Below are positions 42,763 to 51,864 of a DNA stretch of 64,000 nucleotides, piece by piece. The stretch comes from Phyllobacterium calauticae. Its GTDB lineage: Bacteria > Pseudomonadota > Alphaproteobacteria > Rhizobiales > Rhizobiaceae. Position 1 is the first letter of the stretch; each line of letters begins with the position of its first letter. Made by a program: the position numbers and the translations under genes. The notes under the pieces are model-generated. The model searched no databases. It saw only the letters and a list, made by a program, of their open reading frames with translations, and was not told the DNA's origin. The DNA lies in NCBI RefSeq assembly GCF_019991125.1, contig NZ_JAGENB010000005.1, forward strand, positions 310,001 through 374,000. Reading direction: 5' to 3'.

Positions 42763-43542
42763 ATGGCCGGGGATATCGACAGTCAGCTATCGGAGCGGCA
42801 GAACCAGGCGGTCGCCACGAAGATCCGCGAGGAAATGGCGCGGCGGCGGGTTTCGCGGCAGTATCTGGCCGACCAGGCGAAGATCAGCCTGTCCACCCTG
42901 GAAAAGGCACTTTCCGGCCACCGGCCGTTTACACTGGCAACCACGATCCGGCTTGAAGAAGCGCTGGGCATGCGTCTGCGCGCGGCGGACCTGCTCGATA
43001 ACCCGGTTGCGGTGAACAGTGGACATGCCAGTGAGGAATTCGGAGCCTATTCCCGCGCAGGAGCCGGGTGGATTGAAGGCCGGTATCTGACGTTGCGCCC
43101 TTCCTTCGGTGATCCGAAGGCAATCTTTGCCTATTGCACCGAGATCGGCTGGAACGATGCCGCATCCAATCTGCGGTTCATTGAAAAGGAACGGCTCGAT
43201 GCGGCCTTTACCCAGCAGGGGACGGTGGCGATCCCGAATCTCTCCGGCCACATCTATCTTGCGACCAATACGTCGGGACAGCAGCGCCTGATCATCGTTT
43301 CGCGCCCGTCCATTACGGGTGAAATGTACGGAATCCTGACCACATTGCAGGCGGGCCGCGGCGCGCAATTGACGCCGATATCAGCACCTATCGTTCTCAT
43401 TCCGATGGTATCCATGCCGGACGCACAGTTCGGACGCATCGCGCCCGATCACGGCAGCTACGCGTCCTATCTCGCCTATCTCAAACGCACGGTGGAGGAG
43501 CCCTTTGCCGTGTTCCTCCCCGGGCCTGCTGTCTCCGGTTAG
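42763..43542 (+). CDS. XRE-type HTH regulator with C-terminal sensor-like domain
   Basis: 259 aa. HTH at about 15-70 (VATKIREEMARRRVSRQYLADQAKISLSTLEKALSGHRPF), followed by a 180-residue domain I do not recognise (YSRAGAGWIEGRYLTLRPSF ... GEMYGILTTL). ATG 42763 with GGGAG 8 bases upstream is preferred over TTG 42745. Divergent from the sortase operon, so probably its regulator. The stop shares 4 bases with the convergent permease stop. Confidence 0.75.
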   Translation: MAGDIDSQLSERQNQAVATKIREEMARRRVSRQYLADQAKISLSTLEKALSGHRPFTLATTIRLEEALGMRLRAADLLDNPVAVNSGHASEEFGAYSRAGAGWIEGRYLTLRPSFGDPKAIFAYCTEIGWNDAASNLRFIEKERLDAAFTQQGTVAIPNLSGHIYLATNTSGQQRLIIVSRPSITGEMYGILTTLQAGRGAQLTPISAPIVLIPMVSMPDAQFGRIAPDHGSYASYLAYLKRTVEEPFAVFLPGPAVSG

Positions 43543-44507
43543 GCCCGCATCGATTTGCTGCGCACGTCCAACCAGACGGCGAAGAGAATGACGATGCCCT
43601 TGAAGATAAGCTGGTAGAAATAGGGGACGGCCAGCATGTTCATGCCGTTGTTGATGACGCCGATGATGAGCGCGCCGAGAATGGTGCCGACCATGGTGCC
43701 GACGCCGCCGGCAAGGCTGGTGCCGCCGAGCACGACCGCGGCAATCGCGTCGAGTTCATAGCCCATGCCGGCATTGGTCTGGGCCGAGGAAAGGCGCGAG
43801 GACAGCAGGATGCCGCTGATCGCCGCCATGACGCCTGAGATCATGAAGATGATGATCTTCAACCGGTCGACGCGGATGCCGGAATAGATCGCCGCCTCGC
43901 GGTTGCCGCCGGCCAGATAGGCGCGGCGGCCGAAGATCGTGCGGGAGAGGACGATGTGGTTGATGGCAAAGAGGGCGATGACGATCCAGATGATGATGGG
44001 AAGGCCAAGCCAGCTTTCGCTGCCGATGGCCAGCCATGTTTCATTCTCGATGGAAGCGGGGGCGCCGTTGGTCGGCAGGCTGACAGCGCCGCGGTAGATG
44101 CCCATGGTCGCAACGGTGACGATGAAGGATGGCAGCATGAGTTTTGCCGACAGGACGCCGTTGAGCCCGCCCATGATGGCGCCTGCCGCCAGCGTGATCA
44201 GCACAGTCGGTGCAAAGCCAAAGCCCATGGAAAAGGCCTGCGCGGCCACCATGCCCGCCACGGCGATGATCGAGCCGACGGAAAGATCGATGTCGCCGAG
44301 CAGGATCACATAGGTCATGCCATAGGCAGCAACCGCGATTACAGCCACTTGCTGCATGATGTTCATGAAATTGTTGAAGGCAAGAAACCGCGGGCTGATC
44401 GAGGAGAAGACCAGGCACAGGATGATCAGCGAGATGACGATGCCACCATATTGCCGGATGAGGGGGGAAGCCAGAAGCGCCTGCTTCGTCTCGGTCGAAT
44501 TGCTCAT
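43539..44507 (-). CDS. Ribose-type ABC permease (CUT2, RbsC-like)
   Basis: 322 aa permease with eight to ten helices and the CUT2 motifs GMTYVILLGDIDLSVGSIIAVAGM and AVVLGGTSLAGGVGTMVGTILGALIIGVINNGMNML. ATG 44507 overlaps the ATPase stop by 4 bases. Third gene of binding protein-ATPase-permease. Confidence 0.9.
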   Translation of the reverse strand: MSNSTETKQALLASPLIRQYGGIVISLIILCLVFSSISPRFLAFNNFMNIMQQVAVIAVAAYGMTYVILLGDIDLSVGSIIAVAGMVAAQAFSMGFGFAPTVLITLAAGAIMGGLNGVLSAKLMLPSFIVTVATMGIYRGAVSLPTNGAPASIENETWLAIGSESWLGLPIIIWIVIALFAINHIVLSRTIFGRRAYLAGGNREAAIYSGIRVDRLKIIIFMISGVMAAISGILLSSRLSSAQTNAGMGYELDAIAAVVLGGTSLAGGVGTMVGTILGALIIGVINNGMNMLAVPYFYQLIFKGIVILFAVWLDVRSKSMRA

Positions 44508-46018
44508 TGGTGTATTCCTGCTGCATAGGTCATAACGGTTTCGGGGCTGAGGCCCTGCGCATCCAGCGTTTTCGCCACGCGCTTGTCGTGCATGATGACG
44601 AGCCGGTCGCTGAGGCCGAGCACTTCCGGCAATTCCGACGATACCATCAGGATCGCAGTCCCGGCGGCGGCGAGCTCGCGGATGATGCGGTAAATCTCGA
44701 ATTTCGCACCGACATCGACGCCGCGTGTCGGTTCGTCAAGAATGAGTATTTTGGGCCGCGTCTGCAGCCATTTGGCAATGACGATCTTTTGCTGGTTGCC
44801 GCCGCTGAGCGAGCCGGCAGGGGTATCGATGGAGGCGGTCTTGATGGCAAGGCGCAGGACTTCCGTCTTGGCCGCCGCCCGTTCGCGGGCCGGGCGGGTA
44901 AAGCCGAACTGTCCGGCCAGCTGGCCCAGCGCGACCATGTTGATGTTGCGCTCGACGCTGTGCTGCAGCACCAGCCCTTCTTCCTTGCGGTTTTCCGTAA
45001 CGAAGGCGATGCCGTGTCGGATCGCATCGGCCGGGGAGCGCAGATGCACGGGAACACCGTTGAGGCGGATTGTCCCGGCCGGTTGCCCGAAACCGAACAA
45101 GGCCTTCATCACGTCGGAGCGGCCGGACCCGATCAGGCCGAACAGGCCGACAACTTCGCCCGGCCGCACGTCCAGCGAGACATTTTCGAATTTTCCCGTT
45201 TCGGAGAGATTTTCAACTGCAAGGACCGGAGGCACCGCAGATGAAGGGCGTTCGACAAGACGCGGCGGGTAAATGTCCTTCATCTCCCGCCCGACCATCA
45301 GCGCGATCAGGCCTTCGATGCTCGTGTTCTGCTTTTCCGTCGTCGCGACAAAGGAACCGTCGCGGATCACCGTGATATCATCGGAAATCCGCATGATTTC
45401 CTCCATGCGGTGCGAGATGTAGATGATGGCCGTTCCCTTGGCCTTCAGGCGTTCGATGATGGTGAAGAGGATTTCCGCTTCGCTGTCGGACAGTGAGGAT
45501 GTCGGCTCGTCAAGGATGACCACGTCTGCGGGACGGCTGAGCCCCTTGGCGATTTCCACCAGCTGGCGCTGGGCGATGGACAGATCGCCGACCTTGGTGC
45601 GCACATTGACGGGCAGGCCGAGGTCCTGAACGATCTGCGCGGCCTGTGCGTTGAGATCGCGTTCATTGATGAAGCCGAACCGGTTGGGTTCATGCGTCGC
45701 CAGAATGTTTTCGGCAACCGAAAGGTTGCGGCAGAGGCTGAGCTCCTGGAACACGATGCTGAGGCCCAGTGCCTTTGCCTCGATAGGGTTTTTCGGGGCA
45801 TAGGGCTCACCGCGCAGCATAATCGAGCCCGATGTCGGCTGGAACAGGCCGACGAGAATTTTCATGAGCGTGGATTTTCCGGCACCGTTCTCGCCCAGCA
45901 GCGTATGCACGCGCCCGGGCCGCACGGAAAGGTTCATGCGCTTGAGTGCCGTCACCGGACCGAAGGTCTTGGCGACGTCCTTGATTTCAAGCACAGGTGC
46001 GTTGGATGAAACGGCCAT
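44504..46018 (-). CDS. Ribose-type ABC ATPase (CUT2, RbsA-like)
   Basis: 504 aa with two ABC modules. N-terminal one is canonical (GENGAGKST, LSIAQRQLVEIAKGLSR, VVILDEPTSSLSD). The C-terminal one has the degenerate Walker A GLIGSGRSD usual for this family, and LSGGNQQKIVIAKWLQTRP, ILILDEPTRGVD. ATG 46018 is preceded by AAGGA; a TTG three codons earlier is unlikely. Confidence 0.92.
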   Translation of the reverse strand: MAVSSNAPVLEIKDVAKTFGPVTALKRMNLSVRPGRVHTLLGENGAGKSTLMKILVGLFQPTSGSIMLRGEPYAPKNPIEAKALGLSIVFQELSLCRNLSVAENILATHEPNRFGFINERDLNAQAAQIVQDLGLPVNVRTKVGDLSIAQRQLVEIAKGLSRPADVVILDEPTSSLSDSEAEILFTIIERLKAKGTAIIYISHRMEEIMRISDDITVIRDGSFVATTEKQNTSIEGLIALMVGREMKDIYPPRLVERPSSAVPPVLAVENLSETGKFENVSLDVRPGEVVGLFGLIGSGRSDVMKALFGFGQPAGTIRLNGVPVHLRSPADAIRHGIAFVTENRKEEGLVLQHSVERNINMVALGQLAGQFGFTRPARERAAAKTEVLRLAIKTASIDTPAGSLSGGNQQKIVIAKWLQTRPKILILDEPTRGVDVGAKFEIYRIIRELAAAGTAILMVSSELPEVLGLSDRLVIMHDKRVAKTLDAQGLSPETVMTYAAGIHQ

Positions 46019-46051
46019 GAATGACAATCCTTACCGCAGGTCTTCCTGGAC

Positions 46052-46084
46052 TGCCACCCGCGCGGCGGTCCTGCGCGGGTGGCA
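46052..46084 (-). other. Intercistronic hairpin between binding protein and ATPase genes
   Basis: Perfect 12-bp stem TGCCACCCGCGC/GCGCGGGTGGCA with a 9-base loop, in the 92-base gap between the RbsB-like and RbsA-like genes. No T-run, so more likely a 3' mRNA stabiliser for the binding-protein message than a terminator. Confidence 0.65.
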
Positions 46085-46110
46085 CTGTTGTTTGTTGACG
46101 TTGGCGGGGG

Positions 46111-47010
46111 TTACTTTTCTTCGCCTGTTTTGGTGACAACGCCAGGAACGATCGGCTGCTTGGCGTCAACGGTCTCGCCCTTGATGACCTTGCCCGCGGT
46201 CGCAACCGCAACCTTGCCCATCTGGTCCGGATACTGCGCGATCACGCCGACCATGATAGGGTCGTTCTTGACCGCATTGCGGGCTTCTTCCATGCCGTCG
46301 AAGCCGATGACCTTGACCTGATCCTGCAGCTTTGCCGACTTGACGGCCGAGGCTGCAGCAAGGGCCGCATCGTCGCCGAAGCCGAAGATGCCGACGACGT
46401 CGGGGTTCGCCTGCAGGATGTTCTGGGCGGCGGCAAGCGCCTCGGGACGGGTGATGCCGGTCTGGATGGAGACGATCTTGATATCGGGATGCGCGGCAAT
46501 CGCCTTCTTGAAGCCTTCAACGCGATCAACCACCGACTGCACCGTCGGGTAGTCAATGACAGCCACATTGCCCTTGTCGCCGATCTGCTTGGCCATCAGT
46601 TCGCCAGCCTTGACGCCGCCGGTATAGTTGTCGGTGCCGACATGCGAGGTGACTTCAACGCCCTTGGCGGGAACGTCCACGGTGATCACCTTGATGCCAG
46701 CCTTCTGCGCCTTGGCGATGGCGGATTTCACGCCTGTGCTGTCCACAGGCGAAATGATGATGACGCTGACGCCCTTGGTGATGAAATCTTCCACATCGGC
46801 GAGCTGCTTGTTCAGGTCCTGATTGGCAATCGCGATTTCAAGCGGCAGGTTTTCCGCCTTGGCTTCCGCGGTCATTGCCGAAGCAAGCGAGATATAGAAT
46901 GGATGCTGCTGGGTGAGCAGCGAAGCGCCGATACCTTCGGCAAAAGCGCCGGTGGCCATCAGTGCGGCGGCGCCAGCAAGCAGCAGTTTGGTAAAATGGG
47001 TACGGATCAT
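46111..47010 (-). CDS. Ribose-type ABC substrate-binding protein (RbsB-like)
   Basis: 299 aa periplasmic sugar-binding protein (peripla_BP_4). Signal peptide of about 23 residues (ATGAFAEGIG). Family blocks: ANQDLNKQLADVEDFITKGVSVIIISPVDSTG, GTDNYTGGVKAGELM, FGFGDDAALAAASA. GGAGGG lies 4-5 bases before ATG 47010. No kinase or catabolic gene follows, so the sugar (pentose or other) cannot be fixed. Confidence 0.9.
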   Translation of the reverse strand: MIRTHFTKLLLAGAAALMATGAFAEGIGASLLTQQHPFYISLASAMTAEAKAENLPLEIAIANQDLNKQLADVEDFITKGVSVIIISPVDSTGVKSAIAKAQKAGIKVITVDVPAKGVEVTSHVGTDNYTGGVKAGELMAKQIGDKGNVAVIDYPTVQSVVDRVEGFKKAIAAHPDIKIVSIQTGITRPEALAAAQNILQANPDVVGIFGFGDDAALAAASAVKSAKLQDQVKVIGFDGMEEARNAVKNDPIMVGVIAQYPDQMGKVAVATAGKVIKGETVDAKQPIVPGVVTKTGEEK

Positions 47011-47236
47011 TGTTCCCTCCAGAACAGTTGTTTTCTCGAAAGCCGGCAGATGGGCATTGGCGATACACAACCGGATACTGCATGGCCGCTCTGCCGTGCT
47101 TCGTCCGTTGGCGATGGCCGATGCTCCTCCCACCTTCGTCCGCCGCATGGATGTTCAATTTATGTTGCTGTGTCAATATAAAAATTTGCGCGCGTAAAGT
47201 TTATTGCAGAAAGATGATCCGCATTCGCCACGGTAT

Positions 47237-48397
47237 TTATTCGTTTGATGATGGCTGCTTGATGTCAGGGCCGTCATTTCGCGGCGTGTGATCACGGAAG
47301 AGATAGTGGGAGGCAAGGAGAACCGGCTCCAGGATGACCACGCCGAACAGGATGCCCGCAAGCCGTTCGATACCGGGTTCCAGCGCGGCACTGGTGTAGG
47401 TGTCGGGCACAAGGACGACAAGAAAGGCAAGGACGAACTGCGTTCCGATATAGCTGATGGAGGAGTTGCTGTTTTCGATATGCCGCCCGACAAGGACACC
47501 GATGCACACGCCAAGCGTCATGAGGACGGGCGAATGATGACTGCCGAGCAGGATGATCGTGGCGATCAGGCCGCCGACGCTGCAGCCGACAAAGCGCAGC
47601 ACCAGCCGCGATGTGATCGGGTTCAGCACGCTTGCGGCCAGACTGCTCACCGGAATCATCATCACGGCCATGATGGTAATGCTCGACTGGCTGAGGGAGG
47701 TGATGCCCGTCCACAGCCATATCCATGGAATCAACCCCAGAGCGATTGCGGCCTGCAGCGCATGCTTCGCGGCGCCCCTGTGCCAGATCACGGAGTGTCT
47801 TATCGCGGTCTGCGCGGGCGTTTCCCGGGATTGCCGCGGCAACCGGCGCCGGATGGTGAAGGTCGATACCGCGCTGACGAGAATGCAGGCGAGGGTGCCC
47901 GCAAGAATTTCGACGAGGCGCGACTGGGCGAACGGCAGCACCGATTCCGATGGATGTTTCATGCCGTCGATCAGCACCATGCAGAATGTCAGCCCGGTGA
48001 ACAGCCAGGCATAGCTGCGTTTTCCGACGAGGGCGAAGTAAAGCGTGACGCCGCCGATAATGACCAGCGACAGGCTGAGAAGGAACGGCTTGCCGATGAC
48101 AAGCGGGGCCAGGGCCAAAGCGGCACCCGCACCCGCCGATGTGCCGATGATGCGCAGAATGCCGCGGGTGAGACTTTCCGATACATGCGAGCGCATCACC
48201 ATGTAGCCGCTGAACGCCGCCCAACCGATGTTTTTCGCCCCAAGGACGTGCGCGAAGATGATGGCGAGCAGCACGGATATGACGCACTCGAACTCGTCGA
48301 CCATCCGCGGTCCGGGCCTTGCCAACGACCGGAGTTCCCGCACGCTTGCGGTTGCGAAAACAGTAAGGCTGGCTGTGGCTTGCCGCAGATAGTTCAT
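47237..48397 (-). CDS. FUSC-family inner-membrane protein
   Basis: 386 aa with clusters of hydrophobic helices at about 40-160 and 225-370 separated by an Arg-rich loop (RRRLPRQSRETP). The DEFECVISVLLAIIFAHVLGAKNIGWAAFSGYMVMRSH opening is typical of fusaric-acid-resistance/YccS-type (FUSC) proteins. These often act in efflux of aromatic acids with an HlyD partner, but none is nearby here. Divergent from the flavoprotein gene at 48517. Function unproven. Confidence 0.78.
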   Translation of the reverse strand: MNYLRQATASLTVFATASVRELRSLARPGPRMVDEFECVISVLLAIIFAHVLGAKNIGWAAFSGYMVMRSHVSESLTRGILRIIGTSAGAGAALALAPLVIGKPFLLSLSLVIIGGVTLYFALVGKRSYAWLFTGLTFCMVLIDGMKHPSESVLPFAQSRLVEILAGTLACILVSAVSTFTIRRRLPRQSRETPAQTAIRHSVIWHRGAAKHALQAAIALGLIPWIWLWTGITSLSQSSITIMAVMMIPVSSLAASVLNPITSRLVLRFVGCSVGGLIATIILLGSHHSPVLMTLGVCIGVLVGRHIENSNSSISYIGTQFVLAFLVVLVPDTYTSAALEPGIERLAGILFGVVILEPVLLASHYLFRDHTPRNDGPDIKQPSSNE

Positions 48398-48516
48398 TGT
48401 TTGCTTCTACCGATCTTGCAGCCAGCTGTCGATGTTTCGATTTCCGGGCAAGGCGCGGCTTCCGAACCAATGCCGCTCTTGTTACTCTCGCACACCCTTA
48501 ACGCTGGAGCACTGTC

Positions 48517-49899
48517 ATGGGCCACGCATTCGACGCGATCATCATAGGGGCGGGGCAAGCGGGTCCATCGCTCGCCGGCCGGCTGACCGCGGCTGGCATG
48601 AACGTGCTGATTGTCGAGCGAAAACTGTTTGGCGGCACCTGCGTCAACACCGGCTGCATGCCGACGAAGACGATGGTTGCCAGCGCCTACGCGGCGCACC
48701 TTGCCCGGCGCGGCGCTGATTATGGCGTTGTGATAGAACAGCCCGTTCGCGTCGACATGAAGCGTGTGCGGCAGCGTGCCGATACCGTTTCGTTCAATGC
48801 CCGCACGGGTGTCGAGACCTGGCTGCGCGGCATGCACAATTGCCGGGTTGTCGAGGGGCATGCCCGGTTCGTCGACGCTCATACGATTGCTGTCGACGGC
48901 GCGCTTTTTCAGGCGCCGCGTATTTTCATCAATGTGGGCGGGCGCGCCAACATTCCGGACATGCCGGGTATTCGGGATGTCGATTGTCTCACCAATACGA
49001 CCATGATGCGGCTCGATACCTTGCCTCGGCATCTGGTGGTGGTTGGCGGCAGCTATATCGGCCTCGAATTCGCGCAGATGTACCGGCGCTTCGGATCGCA
49101 GGTCACTGTCGTCGAGAAAGGTCCCCGGCTGGTTGGACGCGAAGACGCCGATGTGTCCGAGGCGATCAGGTCCATCCTGGACAATGAAGGCGTTGCCTGC
49201 CGTCTCGATGCCAATTGCATCGCGTTCAAACCGCATGCCGATGGCACGGAAGTTCATCTCGATTGCGATTCCGGTGCGCGCAGTGTGGTCGGCTCGCACG
49301 TGCTGCTGGCGATTGGCCGGCGTCCCAATACCGACGATCTCGGTCTGGACAAGGCAGGCATCGAGACGGACGAGCGGGGTTACATCAAGGTCGACGACTT
49401 TCTGGCGACGAGTGCCGACGGTGTCTGGGCGCTTGGAGACTGCAACGGGCAGGGCGCATTCACGCACACGGCCTATAATGATTATGAAATCGTGGCTGCC
49501 AATCTGCTGGATGGCGAGAGCCGCAAGGTCAGCGATCGGGTTCCCGGCTATGCGCTTTATATCGACCCGCCGCTCGGTCGGGCGGGAATGAGCGAAACCC
49601 AAGCCAGAGCAACGGGCCGCCCCATTCTGGTGTCGAAGCGACCCATGACCCGGGTTGGCCGGGCTGTCGAGAAAGACGAAACGCAGGGCTTCATGAAGAT
49701 CGTTGCCGATGCGCAGACACAGCAGATTTTGGGCGCGGCGATTCTGGGTACCAGCGGCGATGAGGCGATCCATGGGATAATCGACGCGATGAGCGCCAAG
49801 GTGGGCTACCCCACGCTCAAATGGGCGGTGCCTGTCCACCCCACCGTTTCCGAACTAATCCCGACAGTTCTCGGCGATTTGTCCGCCCCGGCGCTCTGA
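48517..49899 (+). CDS. Pyridine nucleotide-disulfide oxidoreductase (mercuric reductase/lipoamide dehydrogenase-like)
   Basis: 460 aa class I flavoprotein. FAD motif GAGQAG at 11-16, redox disulfide Cys42-Cys47 (TCVNTGCMPTK), NAD motif GGSYIGLEFAQMYRRFG in the middle, second FAD motif VWALGDCNG and the C-terminal active-site HPTVSELIP. It lacks the N-terminal HMA domain and the C-terminal vicinal cysteines of MerA, so mercury reduction is not supported. No lipoyl enzyme genes nearby; physiological disulfide substrate unknown. Confidence 0.87.
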   Translation: MGHAFDAIIIGAGQAGPSLAGRLTAAGMNVLIVERKLFGGTCVNTGCMPTKTMVASAYAAHLARRGADYGVVIEQPVRVDMKRVRQRADTVSFNARTGVETWLRGMHNCRVVEGHARFVDAHTIAVDGALFQAPRIFINVGGRANIPDMPGIRDVDCLTNTTMMRLDTLPRHLVVVGGSYIGLEFAQMYRRFGSQVTVVEKGPRLVGREDADVSEAIRSILDNEGVACRLDANCIAFKPHADGTEVHLDCDSGARSVVGSHVLLAIGRRPNTDDLGLDKAGIETDERGYIKVDDFLATSADGVWALGDCNGQGAFTHTAYNDYEIVAANLLDGESRKVSDRVPGYALYIDPPLGRAGMSETQARATGRPILVSKRPMTRVGRAVEKDETQGFMKIVADAQTQQILGAAILGTSGDEAIHGIIDAMSAKVGYPTLKWAVPVHPTVSELIPTVLGDLSAPAL

Positions 49900-50065
49900 C
49901 AAGGCCCGCGTCAAAGTGGAGCGACGGCGCAACTTGTTCCGGAGAAAATTAGAGGTTATTGCCTTGTTCAGATATGACGGATAGCCTTTATGCGTGTTTG
50001 CGGTCGATGCCCACGCCCTCCGGTGGTTTCGGCCGATACGGAATAAAAGGGGAGGAGATGATGAG

Positions 50066-50455
50066 ATGACCACTGCATTCGATACAGCCGATGAAGCCGC
50101 CATTCAGCAGTGCGAAGAACGCCTGAGGTCTGCGATGCTGCGCAGCGACGTTGAAGCGCTCGATGTGCTGCTGGCCAACGACCTCATTTTCATCGATCAT
50201 CAGGGACGCCGGATTGAAAAGGCGCAGGACCTTGAAGCGCATCGCAGCGGTGTCCTGGCGCTCGAACAGATCGACGTCCTCGACAGCATCATCCGGCCGC
50301 TTGGCAATGCAGTCCTGGTTTCGTTGCGGGTCAGGTTTACCGGAACCTATTACGGCGAAAAATTTTCTGAAAAACTGGCCTTTACCCGTGTCTGGAGCCG
50401 CACGGCGGATGACTGGGCCGTTACCCTGGCCCATTGCTCCAGAATCACCATGTAA
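50066..50455 (+). CDS. NTF2-like (SnoaL/DUF4440) protein
   Basis: 129 aa single-domain NTF2 fold protein: helical start DEAAIQQCEERLRSAMLRSDVEALDVLLANDLIFIDHQGRRIEKAQ, then beta strands ending TRVWSRTADDWAVTLAHCSRI. Such proteins are small isomerase/lyase or ligand-binding domains with no common function. ATG 50066 follows GGGGAGGAG. Lies 166 bases after the flavoprotein gene and before a stem-loop. Confidence 0.75.
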   Translation: MTTAFDTADEAAIQQCEERLRSAMLRSDVEALDVLLANDLIFIDHQGRRIEKAQDLEAHRSGVLALEQIDVLDSIIRPLGNAVLVSLRVRFTGTYYGEKFSEKLAFTRVWSRTADDWAVTLAHCSRITM

Positions 50456-50471
50456 ACAAAAGCAGCGAACC

Positions 50472-50490
50472 GACCGGCGAAACGCCGGTC
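50472..50490. terminator. Stem-loop at convergent gene ends
   Basis: Perfect 8-bp stem GACCGGCG/CGCCGGTC with an AAA loop, just after the NTF2-like gene and touching the stop of the dipeptidase gene. No T-run. Confidence 0.5.
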
Positions 50491-51529
50491 AGTTCGTCCA
50501 GGTGCGTTCGAGAACGCTTATCCAGTTGCCGTGGCAGATCTTGTCGAGCGCCTCCCCATCATAGCCCGCCTGGCGCAGGGCATCGACCAGCAATTGCAGG
50601 TCGCCGGCATCGCGCATGGCGGCTGGAATGGTTGTGCCATCGAAGTCCGATCCAAGCGCAACATGATCGATCCCGATGCGATCGACGATGTAATCGACAT
50701 GCCGCACCAGCTCACTCAAATCCGTGTCGGGATTTCTCACGCCGTCCTGACGCAGGAACAGGACGCCGAAGTTCAGGCCGACCAGTCCGCCTGTATCGCG
50801 GATCGCGTCGAGCTGGCGGTCCGTCAGATTGCGGCTGTGCGTGCACAGCGCATGCACATTGGAATGCGAGGCCACGAGCGGTGCATCCGATATGGCCGCA
50901 ATATCCCAGAACCCCTGTTCGTTCATGTGGGAGAGATCAACCATGATCCGCAGCTCATTGCAGGTCCGGATCAGCTGTTTGCCATGGTCGGTCAGGCCCG
51001 GCCCGATATCCGGGGAACTGGGAAAGCGGAAGGGCACGCCGTGGGCAAAGATATTGCTGCGGCTCCACACGGGTCCGAGCGTGCGCAACCCCGCCTGATG
51101 CAGGACGTAGAGTGCATTGAGGTCGGGTCCGATGGCTTCCGCGCCTTCGATATGGAGCACCGAGGCAAACGCCCCGTCTTTCATTGCATTGCGGATATCA
51201 TCCGCCGTCCGGCAGATGCGCAGGCGGTCCTTCGCCTGCCGTTCGATCCGTGTCAGAAGCGCGGCCATGGCCAGGGTGGTGTTGAGCGCACTTTCCATGT
51301 CCGGCGTGTTGTAATCGCCATTGGTATTTTTCTGCGGCGATGGCGTCGGAACGTAAATCGCACACAGTCCTCCCGCCAGTCCGCCCTTTTTCGCGCGCGG
51401 CAGGTCGATATGACCCACATTTTCCCCCTCGATGAAGCGCTTCTCCGGCGACGGTTCGGTCGACATCCAGAGGCGGAGCAGGACATCGTTGTGCCCGTCG
51501 AAAACCGGGACGATTGAATGGCTGGTCAT
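50489..51529 (-). CDS. Membrane dipeptidase family protein (peptidase M19)
   Basis: 346 aa zinc dipeptidase. Metal ligands are visible in FDGHNDVLLR (His13, Asp15), LHIEGAEAIGP (bridging Glu) and the His residues of VDLSHMNEQ, VASHSNVHALCTHSRNLTD. Family members cleave dipeptides and often accept a D-residue at the C-terminal position. No signal peptide, so cytoplasmic. Divergent from the Dpp-type operon, sharing its 335-base promoter region with a candidate LysR operator. Role: hydrolysis of imported dipeptides. Confidence 0.87.
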   Translation of the reverse strand: MTSHSIVPVFDGHNDVLLRLWMSTEPSPEKRFIEGENVGHIDLPRAKKGGLAGGLCAIYVPTPSPQKNTNGDYNTPDMESALNTTLAMAALLTRIERQAKDRLRICRTADDIRNAMKDGAFASVLHIEGAEAIGPDLNALYVLHQAGLRTLGPVWSRSNIFAHGVPFRFPSSPDIGPGLTDHGKQLIRTCNELRIMVDLSHMNEQGFWDIAAISDAPLVASHSNVHALCTHSRNLTDRQLDAIRDTGGLVGLNFGVLFLRQDGVRNPDTDLSELVRHVDYIVDRIGIDHVALGSDFDGTTIPAAMRDAGDLQLLVDALRQAGYDGEALDKICHGNWISVLERTWTN

Positions 51530-51864
51530 GGGTCAGGAAACCTTGGTGCGTTTTGCGGTGGCGGGAGCGAGTCCCGAAGCTGTCACCAGCTTTGGCGCGA
51601 ATACCGGCAAATGGCAAATGCGTTTTCGGTCGCTGCCCATGCGCGCAACGCATCGGCGCGCCTGTTCCGTACCTCTGTTCCCGCCGCATGCACAGTGTGC
51701 ATAGGTACTGCCAAAATCGGCATTGGCCGCCCGTTCAACCAGCATGATAGAGCCTGCTTAAAAAATTGACACGCAAGAAATTTGGGCGGCGAGCCAGTCA
51801 GACGATGTCTGCGGCGGGGCGACGTCCGGGAACAAAAATAACCATGAGCAAAGGGGCACGCAAC
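51530..51864. promoter_or_regulatory. Divergent promoter region, dipeptidase / peptide ABC operon
   Basis: 335 bases without a convincing gene. It holds the palindrome ATGCAC-AGT-GTGCAT (51688-51702), flanked by GTACCT (51669-51674) and AGGTAC (51703-51708), which pair as an outer repeat. No clear promoter hexamers could be assigned. Confidence 0.45.
51688..51702. promoter_or_regulatory. Candidate LysR operator before the peptide ABC operon
   Basis: ATGCACAGTGTGCAT, perfect 6-bp inverted repeat with a T-N11-A core. The same ATGC-N7-GCAT frame occurs at 61589-61603 before the DmpA-type gene. Candidate target of the LysR protein encoded at 58566. Confidence 0.5.

Noticed and set aside
48394-49839. 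A 481-codon minus-strand frame opposite the disulfide oxidoreductase gene
   Set aside because: The plus-strand protein has complete FAD, NAD and CxxxxC motifs; the mirror has none.
48517-49899. Annotation as mercuric reductase
   Set aside because: No HMA domain, no C-terminal cysteine pair and no mer genes nearby; only the general disulfide-oxidoreductase family is supported.
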